The notes under the pieces are model-generated. The model was not told the origin of the DNA. It made no database searches and worked only from the letters and a program-made list of their open reading frames with translations. Below are positions 21,318-33,262 of a DNA stretch of 64,000 nt, in pieces (within the stretch, counting starts at the first letter, position 1; each line of letters begins with the position of its first letter). The DNA is from Crocodylus rhombifer (Eukaryota; Chordata; Crocodylia; Crocodylidae), in the NCBI GenBank assembly GCA_038503035.1, contig JAVSML010025229.1, positions 62,001 to 126,000 on the forward strand, in the 5' to 3' direction. A program made the position numbers and the translations under genes.

Positions 21318-22556
21318 TAGAATTAAAGAATCATACAAAGTTAGGGTTGGAAAGGACCTCAAGAGATCATCTAGTCCAACCCTTTGCTTAAAGCAGGACC
21401 AGAACCAACTGGATCATCCGAGCCAACGTTTTGTCTAGCCAGGTTTTGAAAATCCCCAAGGATGGAGCTTTGACCACCTCTCTGGATAACCTGTCCCAGT
21501 GTTTTACTACCCTCCTAGTGAGAAAATTCTTTCTAATATCTAACCTAAACTTCCCTTGCTGCAACTTAAGACCACTGCTCCTTGCTCTGTCATCTGCCAC
21601 CACTGATAATAGCTTAGCTCCATCCTTTGTAACCTCCCTTCAGGTAGTTGAAGACTGCTATTAAATCTCCTCTCAGTTTCCTCTTCTCTAGACTAAATAA
21701 GCCCGGTTTCCACAGTCTTTAGTCATAAGTCATGTCCCTCAGCCTCCTCACCATTTCTGTTGCCCTCTGCTGGACTCTCTCCAATTTGTCCACATCTTTT
21801 TTGAAGTGAGGGGCTGAAAACTGAACACAGTACTCCAGATGTGGCCTCACCAGTGCTGAATAGAAGGGAATAATTACTTCCCTTGACCTACTGGCAACCT
21901 ACCAGTGCAGCCCAGTCTGCCATTAGCCTTCTTGGCAACTAAAACACACTGCTGACTCATATTCATCTTATTGTCCACTGTGACACCCAGGTCCTTTTCT
22001 GCAGAGCTGCTGCCCAGCCAGGCAGCCCCCAGCCTGTAGTGGTACATGGGACTGTTCCATCCTAAGTGCAGGACTTTACACTTGTCCTTGTTGAACCTCA
22101 TGAGATTTCTTTTTGCCCAATCCTCCAATTTGTCTAAGTCACTTTGAATCCTAGCCCTACCCTCCAGCAGATCTACTACTTCCCTCAGCTTGGTGTAATC
22201 TGCAAACTTGCTGAGTGTGCACTCTATATCATCTTCCAGGTTGTTGATGAAGACATTGAACAAAACCAGCCCTAGGACCAACCCTGGGGGACTCCACTTG
22301 GTATTGGCTGCCAATTAGCCATCGAGCCATCGATTACTACTCTCTGAGAATACTCCAGCCAGTTTTCTATCCACACCACAGTCCATTCATCCAGCTCATA
22401 CTGCCTTAGCTTGCCTGCAGGAATGTTGTGGGAGACATATCAAAAGCCTTGCTAAAATCAAGGGACAGCACACCCGCTGGTATCCCCGCATCCACAGAGC
22501 CAGTCACCTCATCATAGAAGGCAATCAGGTTGGTCAGGCATGCTTGCCCGTACTCT
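21318..22556 (-). mobile_element. CR1 LINE, 5'-truncated, degenerate RT portion and 3' end
   Basis: The 3' end lies at the left (AATCATACAAAGTTAGGGTTGGAAAGGACC). Read on the minus strand, the RT core runs through PGLVLGLVLFNVFINNL and a FADYTKL motif in which the catalytic FADD has become FADY, then MRFNKDKCKVLHLG and LGVTVDNKMNMSQQC. A 146-codon frame is open at 21874-22314; the rest is broken. The element is cut off near 22550, just before the probable LTR at 22585. Confidence 0.85.
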
Positions 22557-22584
22557 TTTAAACTTCAGTAAACAAGAGTGCCCT

Positions 22585-23157
22585 TGTCACCAGTAAACAA
22601 GAATACTCGTAAGGATTTATTCTTATGCTACTTTTCTTTCTATTTACATTTCAAAACTGCAAATATTTCAGCCCACTCCAAAAATGAGTGCACAGTTATT
22701 TGAACATTCATTTAGGGCTGCATCCAGTGGGGGTGACTGATGTCCCCAACACTCTTTCACATCAATGGACAGTCCTCAATGACTTACAGGATTAGGTCAT
22801 TGTGACTGATTCAATGGAGTCTAAATTGGCCTTAAGCATTGTTCTCCTTTCACAATTAAACTCATGGAAATTATGACATCAAAGAGTTATCAAAGAAACT
22901 CTGGATGCAAAACAGAGGCTGGAAGCCTGTCTGAAGAGGCTGGAGTGGTGGAGCCTGGAGCGGCCTGTCAGAAGAGTCTGCAGAGGCGGAGGCCTGTCTG
23001 AAGAGAACAGCAGTGCGGCTATGAATGTAGTGTCTGGTAACTTATACCTATCTGCTAGGTAAAGAAGGAGTACTTTTACCACCCTCCCCTCTTTGTGCCT
23101 AACTCCTTAATAAAATGTTGAGAGAATTCAGGCCATCACTCTTGTTTACTGGTGACA
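22585..23157 (+). mobile_element. Probable solo LTR, ~573 bp
   Basis: Ends TGTCACCAGTAAACAAGA and TCTTGTTTACTGGTGACA are inverted repeats with TG...CA ends. An AATAAA signal (23109-23114) sits ~45 bp before the right end, as in an R-U5 boundary on the plus strand. The segment 22915-23010 contains about three imperfect copies of a GGAAGCCTGTCTGAAGAGGC-type unit. The left flank carries an extra CAGTAAACAAGAGTG, and no clear 4-6-bp target duplication is visible, so a DNA transposon with long TIRs remains possible. Confidence 0.45.
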
Positions 23158-23159
23158 GT

Positions 23160-23575
23160 ATAAGTTTAAAACCAAGTGAAGAACGTGAAAATTGAACACA
23201 CAGCTGATCCTATAAAACCTTTTTTTGCAAAGATTTGGGACCAGAACCCATTATCCTTAATGAATTTCAACTGTTTTCTTTAATAGTCATGAATGCATGG
23301 ATGACATCTTTCATCTTGATATTCTCTGAAATTTGGCTTTCAGCTGAAATTAAAGTTTGCCTCCTGAGCTTGAAGCTTGAGTATGTTGGATATGTTTGGA
23401 AACAAAAACACAAAAGCTTCTTTTTGCATGGAAATTCCATCATGGATTTTGGATATATTCCAGGTTTTGGTAGCTTGCCAAGAGTTTGAAGTTAATTGCA
23501 AAGATCCAGGGGATTTATATCAGAGAATGTCTCTTCATCAGGTGTCCATGCTTAGCTTAAAACAATGTATTGCTG
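23160..23575. other. Gene-free stretch between LTR and hAT pseudogene
   Basis: Overlapping frames of 70-84 codons (23235-23589) have no recognisable domain. The region may contain the strongly decayed C-terminal end of the minus-strand hAT transposase relic, but I could not align it. Confidence 0.35.
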
Positions 23576-25290
23576 TATTCATTCTTTGAGAGCTATATCT
23601 TAAATATTTTGGAGGTATCCCAACTCTTCCCTGCCACCAAAAAAGAAACATTTACTTATGGTGCTCTAGCTGTAGAATTATTTTTTCAATTCAGTGCAAG
23701 GCTACATTCAAAACATAGGAGAAAAAAATATTTCATAGTTCTCCTCTGGCCTCACTGCCGACTATTTTCTTTTTTGGTTTGCATTATTTTAGTTGATTTT
23801 CTTGTAGGAAACTCACTTGTATTTCCTGCTCATCAACCATTTCTTTAGCATAAGTCAGAACACCTATGACTTCCTTATCAGAAAGGTAGTTGACAAGATA
23901 ATCCTTCAAAGCTTTTAGCTAATTCATATTTTGTTCAATATCCACTTCAGCTCCTTGAAGCATGCTACTTGAGATGTTGACTTTATAAAATACATCAAGC
24001 CAAACTACCACGCAGCACAGGAATTTATCGCTGTAGATTTGCTGAGCCACTTTGAGTTTTTCTTCTGATGATACTCTTAGGGCATGAATCATTAACAATT
24101 GGACCTATAATACCACGGGCTTCTGAAACTTGGTGCCAGAATATGTAGATTGTATGAATTTGGCTGTCATATTCTTTTCACTTGAAGGTTTTGGAAACGA
24201 TGTTCATGTTGGTACGTTACATTCCAGTGCCGTGGTGAGACCACAAAAAACATATGAACACTTTGAACCACACTAAGAAAGGCTGCAATTTGCAGTGTCA
24301 CTGCATACACGGTACAAGAATGTCTACAGAACAAAACTCACTCTCTCATTCTAGTCCCATACTCCTGAACTGCACTCTCTTTGCCCCACTGGTGTAGCCC
24401 TTGAGCTTTCAGGTGCCAGTGAGAGTCTTGCCGTTCTTCTGTCACTCCAATAGAACCTGTCACATCTACAGAAGGCTTTTGCCTTCTCTTGCCTCTGCTC
24501 TTTCCGCTGAAGAAACCACCATCATCATCTGCTCTTGTTTTACAATAACGGGTCCAGTGAAGTATACCAGAATAATACTTGACAGTCTTCAAGGCAGAAA
24601 TGATTTTCTTCTTAATCATCGTCACAAGAATGTGAATAATTTTGTCAAAGTTATGATGATGAATTTTCTTAGACATACGTTGTCAGGGAGGTTCTTTCAT
24701 TACAAGATCATTTTTCCCAAGAAACACATTTTAAAAAATTTCCTTTTGTGGCATGAAGGGCATTCATCTTGCAAAGGAGCCATGTAGGGGAATGTTTTCT
24801 ATTCTTTGCATCCTGATCAAATCAGAAAGCTTTTCCAAAACTGCTTGCCAATGTTCTGTCAGAGAATTAATTTGGCAGAGTTTTTTTTTCTCTCCAAGAT
24901 GCAGTCTTGCTTCAGTCTAGTTTCTAAATCTCTCCACATATGACAGATGTTCATATGATCTGCCAATTTCTCAGGTTTCACTGGGGTACTTGGTAAGTTC
25001 TTCCATTCATGAACCCCTTTCTGAGTGAAAATAAAATCTTTGCAGGTGAGTATCTTGCAGCAGAAGCAGTAAACAGATTCATTTAGAATGGAATAGAGTC
25101 ACTGATCTGAATGTGTGTATTCTCCATTTGAACACAGCTGTTAATCCTTACTGTTGCTATGCATTGGCCCAACAGGCAGAAGCAAAAGGCAAAGTCTCTC
25201 ACCAAGAGGCCATTTGGTAGGCTCTTCCAGATATCAGTGCTTAGCATTGCTCAAAAATACTAAACTGCATCCACACATGGAGCTGCTCTG
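23576..25290 (-). pseudogene. hAT-family transposase pseudogene, TTF-type zinc finger / ZMYM-like
   Basis: Read on the minus strand from the right: TVYCFCCKILTC and GVHEWKNL near 25090-25010 match the N-terminal TTF-type zinc finger. A helical part follows (NICHMWRDLETRLKQ), then SKKIHHHNFDKIIHILVTMI, KKKIISALKTVKYYSGIL (start of the RNase H-like fold; the usual D-C-T-P-D stretch is degraded), SVDVTGSIGVTEERQDSH, a corrupted RGQGYDN-like region, and further decayed helices (KALKDYLVNYLSDKEVIGVL, near 23900). Frames shift several times and many stops interrupt it; the longest piece is 112 codons at 24338-24676. It is a dead copy of an autonomous hAT element. A domesticated host gene is unlikely given the decay. 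Confidence 0.65.
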
Positions 25291-25294
25291 CTAG

Positions 25295-26035
25295 TGACAG
25301 CTTTTTCTTCTTGCTCATTTCTTTCAGAACTATCAGAAGGAACAAAACCTTCTTTGTGAAGAGGATAATGTTCATAAGGAGAAACACTGATTTTTTACTT
25401 GGATGAACATTCATGACTAGAAGATTTCAGTGCAGCAGTTGGAAGCAAAACAATTGATTTCAGAAAACTTAGATTTGTTTGACTTCTTTCACATGGTTGG
25501 CTTCTCTTTCAGATTTCCTTTTTTTGCGTTCAACTTCAGAAAGACAATTCCATTTTCACAAGAGACTATTATCACTAATACTTTCAGCATTGGTCATAAC
25601 AGTTTGTACTAACCCTGAAGACCTCCAGCCACCTATGTTACATATGCAAACACAGGCTGATCTAGGAACTCCTCAAAGACCTAGTCCAAATGATTCAAGC
25701 AGACTAAAGTGCTGCCTGCCATCCACTGTTGTAGGACAACAAATTCTGCTATGTTACCAATTTTATCAGAAATCATTTACTACCAGTAAATAATAATTGT
25801 TTCACATTTGCATTGCTTTTTGCCTGCCCCTAAGTTATCACTAGGAAAGGAGGATGCTTAGCTTGCCATCCTTTAAGGCTGGTCCAGAGCTTGTTTCCTC
25901 CAGCTGTCATTCCTATGCATCACTGAACCAGCTGTGCAAGGATAAAAAGGAGTGTCCAAACACTTTTTGAAAGTGTGTGTATATGCGTGTGTGTGTATGC
26001 ACACGTGCAAAAGGAGAATGGGAAAGGAGAGAATT
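25295..26035. other. Gene-free stretch
   Basis: The part to about 25620 may continue the hAT relic but cannot be aligned. A GTGTGTATATGCGTGTGTGTGTATGC simple repeat lies at 25972-26005. Frames of 60-104 codons show no domain. Confidence 0.4.
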
Positions 26036-26047
26036 ATGTCTAACTGG

Positions 26048-26250
26048 GTGCATTTACATGAGCTGCCTACTGCGCATATGTTACTGCGTAGTCTTTTAGT
26101 ATTTGCATAACCGAGTACTAAATGACTACACAGTAACTGGGGTTGCTTAATAATGATTACTGCACAGTAGCGTTGCATCAGGGTTTGTGCTCGGCAACAC
26201 TACTGCACATAGTAGCAAGCTACTGCACAATGGTAATGAGACATGCCCAT
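26048..26250. mobile_element. MITE with TACTGCGCAGTA-type motifs, copy A
   Basis: The left part CATTTACATGAGCTGCCTACTGCGC and right part GTAGCTTGC/GCTACTGCACAATGGTAATGAGACATG are loosely inverted. The centre GTACTAAATGACTACACAGTAAC is found almost unchanged, in the opposite direction, at 55540-55575. It carries repeated ACTGCACAGTA words and no coding capacity. Confidence 0.5.
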
Positions 26251-27655
26251 TGTACAATAACTTAGAGGAAAGGAAATGTTGTCAGATGTGTCAGATGGTG
26301 ACAAGGGATGCAATGATTGTAAAGAGGATGTGTGATTCTACATTTGCAAGTGAATATCAGTATGAAATTTCCCAGCCAGCACCGCTAGCTGGCCAAATAT
26401 GAAATGAGCTGTACCTTGTTAGACACAAGGTAATCATATGCAGCTACTTTGTAGCGAGATATAAGGGATGTTGCTTCTAGAAAATATGGTTGCCCATTTG
26501 TGGAAGTGTGAAACATTACGAACTAGACATTTGCTGCAGACTTCATTGGTTTTCTACTCTATATTTGGAGGCCTCATTCTTAATTTACTTGAGAAGTGTA
26601 ACTATATCTAATTGAAAGTATGTAATGTTGTGTAGTACATCAGCAAGTGCCCCTGCAGCATTGCCAACCAGATGGTTGTTCTCTGAAATGCAAATCTTCC
26701 TTTCTAAACAGAACCCTGTATGGAAGCTATGCTGGCCTCCTGCAGTGATAGGGTTAATAGCCTGTTGTTATCCGTCATGCTCCCTGTAGCCTGTGCATTG
26801 AGGGAATGTCCTGTCTGCATTAAGAATGGTTGCAGGATCCTGCAAATAAACTGTAAGCTAAATTCATCCCCAGTGACAGTAATTCTGCTGACTTTAATGG
26901 AACCTCTGGAGACAAGGCAGCATAAAGGTTGCATTCAGGAATAGCTGGTTTATTTAGCAAGGTGTGATTCGGTTTGGAGAAAGAGGATTTTTTTCTTTCT
27001 AGCATGAGCTCCCATATGCTGTCATAAAAGTAGATACCCAGGGGGGTTTAAAAGGAGTCCCATGCAAATGTGAGATTGACATGTTTTTTCTCATTTCTCT
27101 CTTCCTACCTCAAAGGCTGTTCCCTGCAGTTAACATGCAAGTTAATCCCAAAGTGCTAGTTCCAGCAAGGCTGACATAAGCAGGACCTGTCTTTGTTTCC
27201 ACTGGGATATAAAGTTTTCAGTCCACTGTTTCTCACCCATGCCTTCCTTCAGACGTGGACCCACTCCACACTTGGATCAGAACTGTGCTCGCTACACCCA
27301 GGGAAGCAGTGTCAAGACCAAGACCCTGTAACATATTCTTCATGTTATGGGAACAAGTTGATACAGAACTGACTTTATATGGCATTGCCTCTAAACTTTC
27401 TGTTTTCAATGTGCCTCAGCTATTGCATTGGCAACATAAGGCTGCACTCGAGAAGTTGTCATGGAGGCAAGTCAGAGGTTAGAGACCATGGTAATGGAAA
27501 GCTGAGAAATCAATCAGCCAGGGAAAAGAAGGTTCATTTCCTAGCTCCACACCTCAGTATCTCAGAAGAGCTGCCAGCCTCCTTACCACAATATCTACTA
27601 CTGTTTCCTGTCTCAGCACTGGATGCGCACATCAGCTGTGCAGTGGTTGTCTCTG
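26251..27655. other. Gene-free stretch, no recognisable element
   Basis: Frames of 60-95 codons (such as 27379-27666) show no domain. Nothing further could be supported. Confidence 0.45.
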
Positions 27656-27660
27656 TTAGG

Positions 27661-28003
27661 CTATAAACAGACATCACATTTGTCTTGGAAAAAAACATTT
27701 TATCCCAGGACAAAGCGCAATCATTCTGATGTCTATGTCTATTGTCCTAGGATAAATCCAAGAAAGATTTATGGGATAAGAAGCATTAACAGCTTATCCC
27801 AGGAGATCACAAAGTGTGTCTGAATGGTTATCCCAGGATTGCATCATTGAATCAATGACAGAAAAACAGCAGTGCAGTCAGCCATGCTAAGACATGATTA
27901 GAAGAGTGATGTGCATACATGACAATACATGGATGGATATTTCTGTGCCAGGATAAACACAGGCAGCACTTGTCCAGGAACAAATGCAACATCTGTTCCA
28001 GGC
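27661..28003. mobile_element. MITE with GGATAA motifs and imperfect TIRs
   Basis: Left AACAGACATCACATTTGTCTTGG pairs with the reverse complement of right CCAGGAACAAATGCAACATCTGTT as imperfect terminal inverted repeats. The interior repeats TTATCCCAGGA and its complement six or more times (27700-27965). No coding capacity, superfamily unknown. Confidence 0.5.
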
Positions 28004-28149
28004 CTCAAAGTTATTAGCAGTGAAACAACCAAAAACGTTTCTTTTAAGTTTCCAAATTAGCATGTGATTGAGGTGATCATTGTCTTCCAGACTAGTCAGA
28101 ATGGTCTCAGATTTTGGAGCTCAGCTCTTCAGACAGCAATGATAGTTCT

Positions 28150-28430
28150 GTGATGAAAGCTCTGGGCATTTTGGTTCAGTTCTCAGCTCTGCTGGAAACT
28201 CCCTGAGTGACTTAAATTCTTCAAGTCTTAGCTCCTTGAGTATGAAATAGGCTAATGATATTGCCCTTGTTTTTTTTTGTAGATTTAACTACCTGTTCCT
28301 TCAGGGCAAAGGCTGTCTCTTACTGTGTGTCTGTATAGCAGCTAACATAATGTAGGCCACATCTCAGCAAGGTTGTTAATGTGGCACTGTACAGCACAAG
28401 TAAATACTAGAAAAGAAGCACTACATCAGT
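28150..28430 (+). repeat. Amniote MIR-type SINE
   Basis: GGTTCAGTTCTCAGCTCTGCTGG followed by CCTGAGTGACTTAAATTCTTCAAG, then TTCAGGGCAAAGGCTGTCTCTTACTGTGTGTCTGTATAGCAGCTAACATAATG. Head, core and 3' segment are in the order of the amniote MIR family. Confidence 0.6.
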
Positions 28431-28439
28431 GAGTAGATT

Positions 28440-30655
28440 ATTTGGCATTTTCGTCATGTGCATAATTATGGAAAATGCAGGCCCTAATCATAGGTGTGCA
28501 TTTCTTCATGATCTCATTATGTCTTTGCTGGTAACATTCATGGGATAATGGCAACAAATAGTCTGTCCCAGTAAACAGGGCTATTATGGAAACTTCAGAT
28601 CTGTTACCAGTTCAACCCTTCAGTTAATGTGCGTGGCCTTGGGCAGATTGCTTGGTTTCTCTCTGCCTTTTTTCCCCTGTCAGAATCATATTCACCCATC
28701 TTTAGTAAGTGCTTTAATATCTGTAGGTGCAAAGTGTTATGATGATGGTAATCTTGAAGCAATAGCTTTCAGGATATGCTCCCCTATGGCCCTCCTTGAC
28801 TCCCATAGGACCACTCATGGAAGAAATAGAGATGTGTGTTTTGTGCATCTAATGTATAGCCTTTGGTTTGTCTCTTCAGTTTTGAATTAATCAGCCACTG
28901 CTGCATTGCATGGAAGTACGTAGCTCCACAGTTTTTGGTCTCCAAAGCTTTGTCTTGGCTATGTGGAGCTCTACACAACTGCTCAGACTCAGCTGTCACT
29001 CCTCATGGCTGAAAGCAGCATCAGGAATCAAACTCCCTTACAAGTGCTTTTGGGTGTGTAGCCAGGAGCAAGTTCCATCATGGGCAGCAAGCAAAATATA
29101 TCCTCTGCTATGCCTGGTGAGGACCAGTGTTGTGAGAGCCCCTCAGTAAATGTTCCTGCCCAATTACAATTTAGACACCTGTGAACTAACAGGCCCAACT
29201 GCAGTCTTACCAAATAAGGGGTCCTTCCCTTCTATTGCTCTGAACACTTGGGCAACATATCTGTATGTCTTCAAATAGCTGCAGGATTTCATCACATCAT
29301 TGTCTGAACTTCAAGGACAGGAGAAAAGAAGTCTGGAGAGAGGCCTGTGGTAACAGGATGATGCGTAAGTTTGTCAAGCCCTGCTTCTACCAGACCCAAG
29401 AGTCACTGTACTGGCATGTCCTGCAGTTGGGCACAGAAGGTCAACACTGGAAAGGCAGGTGACCCCACCAGGAAAATATGATGGAAGGGTGTGTGGCACT
29501 AGGAACTGCTTGGCTAGATATGATAACTTGTAGCAATCTACAGATGTGTATGGTACAGCATCCAGGGTATGTAGTACTACTTAATATATGCCAGATTACT
29601 AGCTGCCAGGAAAGCTTGAATAATGGAATATTGCCCCATGGCTGACAACATATAACCCATTCATTCCCATGCCTGAAGGGTTACAGAGCTGCATATTCTG
29701 GGCTAAATTTCCAGTTGACTTCAGTGGTGTCCCACCCATTTACATCAGCAGCAAATGTGTCCCTCAGTAGCTTCTTTTCCCCCTCCCCCCATTCTTTATT
29801 TTCCGTATACCCACATTTTGGTTGTCAGGAAAGGGTATCAGACCATGAGCCAGGAATCTGGAGTTCTCTTCCCAGTCTACCAATGATTTGCTATGAGGTC
29901 TTGAGTTCCTAGGGCCAGATTTTTCAATAGTGCCCTCCAACTTTGCCCACCCAACCTTAGCCCCTTCCAGGAGAACCTGGTTGTGTAGAGTAGTCACAGA
30001 GCCTGCTGACTTCACTCAGGAAGGATTTGCACATAGACCGCTCAAAATCCAAGGAACATGAAAGAGACTCCCAGTCTTTACCTCTAGACCATGCTGATGG
30101 GCATTGCCAGCTGAGCTGAGTAGCCCAGTGATGGTAACTGATTGCCAAGAAGATTTTCAGCAGTCTAGTGACCTGCTCGGTCTAATCAACATGCTGACAT
30201 TGGATTCCAAAAGTGATCGGGTAAGGGGTAGTTCTCAGCATTGCAACAGCCACTAAGGAAAGAGAACCTATCACAAGTAGGTCTGCAACCAGCTTCTACA
30301 ACTATTGATCAACAGCTGACCTGTGTGTCTTTTGAAATAAGGAATCCCACTTCTCCAAGGGATCCCAGAGTTCAAGGGAAGATCTACACTGCTTTCCTGG
30401 TGCTCTTGGAGAAGGAATGTTCCCCAATACACTCCACCTACCTGCTTCTTTTCTTACACGCTAAACCCAGGCCCACACTAAACCCAGGAGCCCTTAAAGC
30501 AGCTTCTCCTCTCCATTTCCAGGTTTGGCATTTGTGAGCTGGAGTGAGTAGGTAGGGTGAACTGGAGTGAGTTCCTTCCTGAGCATATCATGGAAGTGGC
30601 ATACTGTAGCAGGAGGCTTGGTGGTCCTGCTAATTTAAGAGAAGGCAGGCTGCAT
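28440..30655. other. Gene-free stretch with weak MIR traces
   Basis: Probable MIR traces: GTGGCCTTGGGCAGATTGCTTGG (28632-28655) and ATGAGCCAGGAATCTGGAGTTCTCTTCCCAG...TTGCTATGAGGTCTTGAG (29843-29905). Several frames of 60-98 codons are unrecognised. No exon or promoter could be supported. Confidence 0.4.
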
Positions 30656-30656
30656 G

Positions 30657-32330
30657 GGAATCATAGAATCATAGAAGTAGGGTCGGAAGGGACCTTGTAG
30701 ATCTTCAAGTCCGACCCCCTGCCTGGGCGGAAGAAAAGACTGGACTCAAATGAGTCCAGCCAGGTAGTCATCAAGCCTCTTCTTAAAGACCCCCAGGGTA
30801 GGAGTCAGCACCACTTCCCTTGGAAGTTGGTTCCAGCTTCTAGCCACCCTAACTGTGAAGTAGTTCTTGCAGATGTCTAATCTAAACCTACCCTCCAATA
30901 ACTTGTGTCCATTATTCCTTGTTATGCCAGGGGGCGCTAGGGGGAAACAGCATCTCCCCTAAACCCTTCTGGTCCCCCCTAGTGAGTTTATAGACAGTCA
31001 CCAGGTCCCCCCTCAGCCTTCTCTTGTGAAGGCTGAACGGGTTTAGGTCCCGCAGTCTTTCAATGTAGGGTCTGCCCTGTAGTCCCTGGATCATGCGTGT
31101 GGACCTCCTCTGGACCCTTTCAATGTTGTCCACATCCCTTGTGCAATGGGGCACACAGAACTGGACACAGTACTCCAGCTGTGGCCTGACCAGCGTCGCA
31201 CAGAGGGGGAGGATCACCTCCCTGGGTCTACTTGAGATGCACCTGTGGATGCATGACAAGGTGCGGTTAGCCCTGCCAACTGAGACCTCGCATTGTTGGC
31301 CCATGTTCATCTTGGAGTCGATAATGACTCCAAGATCCCTTTCTGCCTCCGTGCTCTCAAGAAGGGAGTTCCCCATCTTATAAGTGTGCTGCTGCTTACT
31401 ACTGCCCAAGTGCAGCACCCTGCACTTGTCAGTATTGAAACGCATCCTGTTTTTGTTAGCCCACCCCTGTAACCTATCCAGGTCTTGTTGCAGTCTTTCC
31501 CTCCCTACTAGCGTGCTTGCCTCACCCAAAATTTTGGTATCATCAGCAAATAAAACAGGTTGCATTTCACCCTGTCGTCCAAATCGCTGATAAAGAGATT
31601 GAACAGTGCAGGCCCAAGGACCGACCCCTGGGGGACTCTGCTGCCCACTTCCCCCCAGGTTGAATATGACCCGTCCACCACCACCCTCTGAGTGCGACCC
31701 TTCAGCCAATCTGTAATCCATCTGACTGTGGAGGCATCAATGCCACAGTCACCTAGTTTTTTAATGAGGATGGGGTGGGAGACGGTGTCAAAGGCCTTAC
31801 TGAGGTCTAGAAAGACTACGTCCACGGCAACACCTGCATCCATTGCCTTTGTGACCTGATCATAAAAGGCAATCAGGTTGGTCTGACAAGACCTCCCCCT
31901 AATGAAGCCGTGCTGGTTGCCCTTGAGCATCATCCCTGAAGCCGGCCCATCACAGATGTGCTCCTTGAGGATCTTCTCAAAGAGTTTCCCAAGGATAGAG
32001 GTAAGACTGATGGGCCTATAGTTGCCCAGGTCCTCCCTCTTCCCTTTTTTGAAGATGGGGACCACATTAGCTATCTTCCAGTCATCTGGCACCTGGCCCG
32101 AGCACCATGAGCACTCATAGAGTCGTGCCAAGGGCCCTGCAATAATCCCAGCTAGCTCCCTCAACACCCTGGGGTGGAGAGCATCTGGACCCGCTGACTT
32201 GAACACATCCAGCCCCTCCAGAAGCTCTCTAACCTGGTCCTCCCCAACCTGAGGTCTGGAGGCGTTCCCCTCGAGTCCATCTGGCATCCCATCTTGCAGG
32301 TGTGGCAGGGCCATTTAGAGAGTCACCTGA
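30657..32330 (-). mobile_element. CR1 LINE, 5'-truncated, RT part largely readable
   Basis: The 3' end at the left is TCATAGAATCATAGAAGTAGGGTCGGAAGGGACC, a classic CR1 terminus. The element covers the RT domain and C-terminal part of ORF2. The endonuclease domain is missing because the copy ends near 32330. It lies next to the hAT MITE at 32363-32910. Confidence 0.9.
30912..32314 (-). pseudogene. CR1 ORF2 (reverse transcriptase) pseudogene
   Basis: Two overlapping minus frames, 31508-32314 (268 codons) then 30912-31721 (269 codons), together make the RT. Motifs in order: [56 protein letters not shown] (catalytic Asp), GSRVPQGSVLGPALFNLFIS, then FADD preserved in the second frame, MRFNTDKCRVLHLGSS, and the C-terminal LVRPQLEYCVQF and LHKRRLRGDLVTVYKL. 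The frames part at about 31552, consistent with loss of one base just before FADD. So the fold is intact apart from one frameshift, but the endonuclease is absent. Confidence 0.85.
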
Positions 32331-32362
32331 CCAGAAGGGGGTCAGGCTTGAAGCATATAAGC

Positions 32363-32910
32363 CAGGGGTCAGCAGTCCCCAGCATGTGTGCTGCAGCATG
32401 GCGCACGAAGACATTTTGCTTGGCACACCAGCCTTAGGGATGGATAGCAGGGGATCCATGAAGGGCATGATACTTCTTGTGGCAGCCCAGCCCCAGCTCC
32501 TAGTCTGCCATCTGTCCTGAGACATGTGTGCATCTGCTGCCAGCCATTAGCCAAGCCAGGGCTCCACAGACCCCAGTGCAGCTGCTTGCAGCCTCCCACC
32601 ACTTCCTGTGAGCAGCCCAGGCTCCGCTGTGGACAGCAAGGCCTGCCCAGAGCCTGGGCTGGCTGTGGCAGGCAGCCAGGAGGCTACAAGAGGCTGCACC
32701 TGAGTCCATAGAGCCCTGGCACGGCTCATTGGTGGTGGTGGGTGCACATGCTCCTTGGGACAGATGATGGGGAAGGAGCCGGGACTGTGATGCCACCAGA
32801 AGGATTGGGCCCCTCACAGCTCCCCCGCCATCCGCCCCGGCATGCTAACAACTTACAAGTAGACGTTGTAGGGTTTTTGACATGCTACCCAAAAACATGG
32901 CTGACCCCTA
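32363..32910. mobile_element. hAT-type MITE, 548 bp
   Basis: Left TIR CAGGGGTCAGCAGTCC and right TGGCTGACCCCTA match the widespread hAT signature. Flanks ATATAAGC (32355-32362) and ACATAAGC (32911-32918) form an 8-bp duplication with one mismatch. Opposing 60-105-codon frames inside are not credible genes. Confidence 0.75.
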
Positions 32911-33039
32911 ACATAAGCCCAGGGCCTGAGCTAGTCAGTCTCTAGCACTGAGAGCCATGGAGAAAAGAGCTGCTGGGCAGCAGGGCTGAAGCAAGGCTCC
33001 TGGTTAACGTCTGAGCTGGGGTAAGCAACACTGGTGGTT

Positions 33040-33262
33040 TGTGGAAGAGACTAAGGGGAGATAAGGAAGCCCTGGCTGGCCCAGAAAGAGAGGGGCCAGA
33101 GGGTTAGAGGCCCAGAGAAAGAACAGAGGGTCAAAGGACCCAGAGAGAGAATGGAGGGCCAGAGGGCTGGGGGAGCAGGTAGAACCAGGGGGCCTGTAGG
33201 TCTCACTGGCTTAGGAGGGAGGCATGGATATCGGGGAGGCATGGATATCGGGGAGGACACAG
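33040..33262. repeat. Degenerate GA-rich minisatellite
   Basis: GGGCCAGAGGGTTAGAGGCC, CAGAGGGTCAAAGGACC and GGGCCAGAGGGCTGGGGG alternate with CAGAGAGAGAATGGA-type spacers. At the end GGCATGGATATCGGGGA is exactly duplicated (about 33221-33255). Confidence 0.6.
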
